DNA of 5,658 nt from Clostridia bacterium (GTDB lineage: Bacteria > Bacillota_A > Clostridia > Oscillospirales > CAG-272), in NCBI GenBank assembly GCA_017533545.1, contig JAFXHW010000071.1, positions 1-5,658 on the forward strand, read 5' to 3'. How positions within the stretch are numbered: position 1 is the first letter of the stretch; every line of letters begins with the position of its first letter. The notes under the pieces were generated by a model. That model was given only the letters and a program-made list of their open reading frames with translations, did no database searches and was not told the DNA's origin. Positions 5,637 to 5,658 of the stretch are shown here, one piece after another. Both the position numbers and the translations under genes were made by a program.

Positions 5637-5658
5637 GCAGTGTCCTTTGGGACACTGC
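5637..5658. repeat. Array hairpin 9 at the window edge, 9-bp stem
   Basis: GCAGTGTCC (5637-5645), loop TTTG and GGACACTGC (5650-5658) form the longest perfect stem of the array. It ends exactly on the last base of the window, so it may extend further. The loop is not GNRA on either strand (TTTG / CAAA). Confidence 0.75.

Larger units (their letters stand above)
5441..5658. repeat. Array of distinct hairpins, most separated by a conserved GCGATATA/TATATCGC linker
   Basis: This stretch has no credible reading frame and is almost entirely hairpins. The linker occurs as CGATATAT (5442-5449), GCGATATA (5464-5471, 5491-5498) and GCGATATG (5518-5525), then in the complementary sense as ATATCGC at 5567-5573, 5583-5589, 5602-5608 and 5627-5633. 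Between most linkers lies an inverted repeat of 9-20 bases whose stem sequence differs each time while pairing is kept. The pattern implies selection for, or copying of, structure rather than sequence. Candidates are a structured RNA, ssDNA transposition ends, a REP/BIME-like composite or a MITE-like element. From unverified memory, similar 'gatat'-linked hairpin strings occur in Clostridia genomes. The array reaches the window edge, so its full extent is unknown. Confidence 0.8.

Noticed and set aside
5441..5658. CRISPR array
   Set aside because: Linkers are only about 7-9 bases, the intervening segments are self-complementary and short (9-20 bases in most cases), and linker orientation flips midway; no cas gene is present.

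Overview
The window looks like chromosomal DNA of a low-to-moderate GC, gut-type Clostridia member (Bacillota). This rests on strong AGGAG ribosome binding sites, sigma-A type promoters, A/T-flanked intrinsic terminators, a DUF4349 lipoprotein and a pyruvate kinase of the Glu, K+-dependent type. The family-level assignment is inference; no rRNA or other phylogenetic marker is present beyond valS and pyk.

Layout. Positions 1-2610 (+) hold nearly all of valS, valyl-tRNA synthetase; only its first few codons lie outside the window. After a 102-base gap with a plausible promoter comes a DUF4349 membrane-anchored lipoprotein gene (2713-3735, +). A symmetrical intrinsic terminator (3747-3781) separates it from the convergent pyk, pyruvate kinase (3796-5208, -). 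pyk has its own near-consensus extended -10 promoter (5251-5279), with a perfect 10-base palindrome that may be an operator. valS is translation housekeeping and pyk is glycolysis. The DUF4349 gene has no evident functional link to either; the three genes look like three separate transcription units.

Positions 5280-5658 contain no credible gene. They hold a GGACAG direct-repeat segment, two oppositely oriented hairpin terminators (5357-5439), and then the most unusual part of the window: a tightly packed array of about eight different small hairpins (5441-5658, running to the window edge). Most are separated by a constant linker, GCGATATA on the left and its complement TATATCGC on the right. 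The linker is conserved while the stems differ completely, yet pairing is kept. The left-arm hairpins show GNRA-like loops (GAAA, GUUA, GUAA) when read on the minus strand, and two of them share an identical 20-nt design with a tandem G-A / A-G internal loop. The right-arm hairpins show GCAA, GUCA and GAA loops on the plus strand. The array is thus two arms of opposite polarity around a centre near 5525-5566. This looks like a structured RNA or single-stranded-DNA mobile or repeat element rather than ordinary intergenic DNA. Its identity cannot be settled from this window. No tRNA, rRNA, CRISPR array or recognisable transposase gene was seen.
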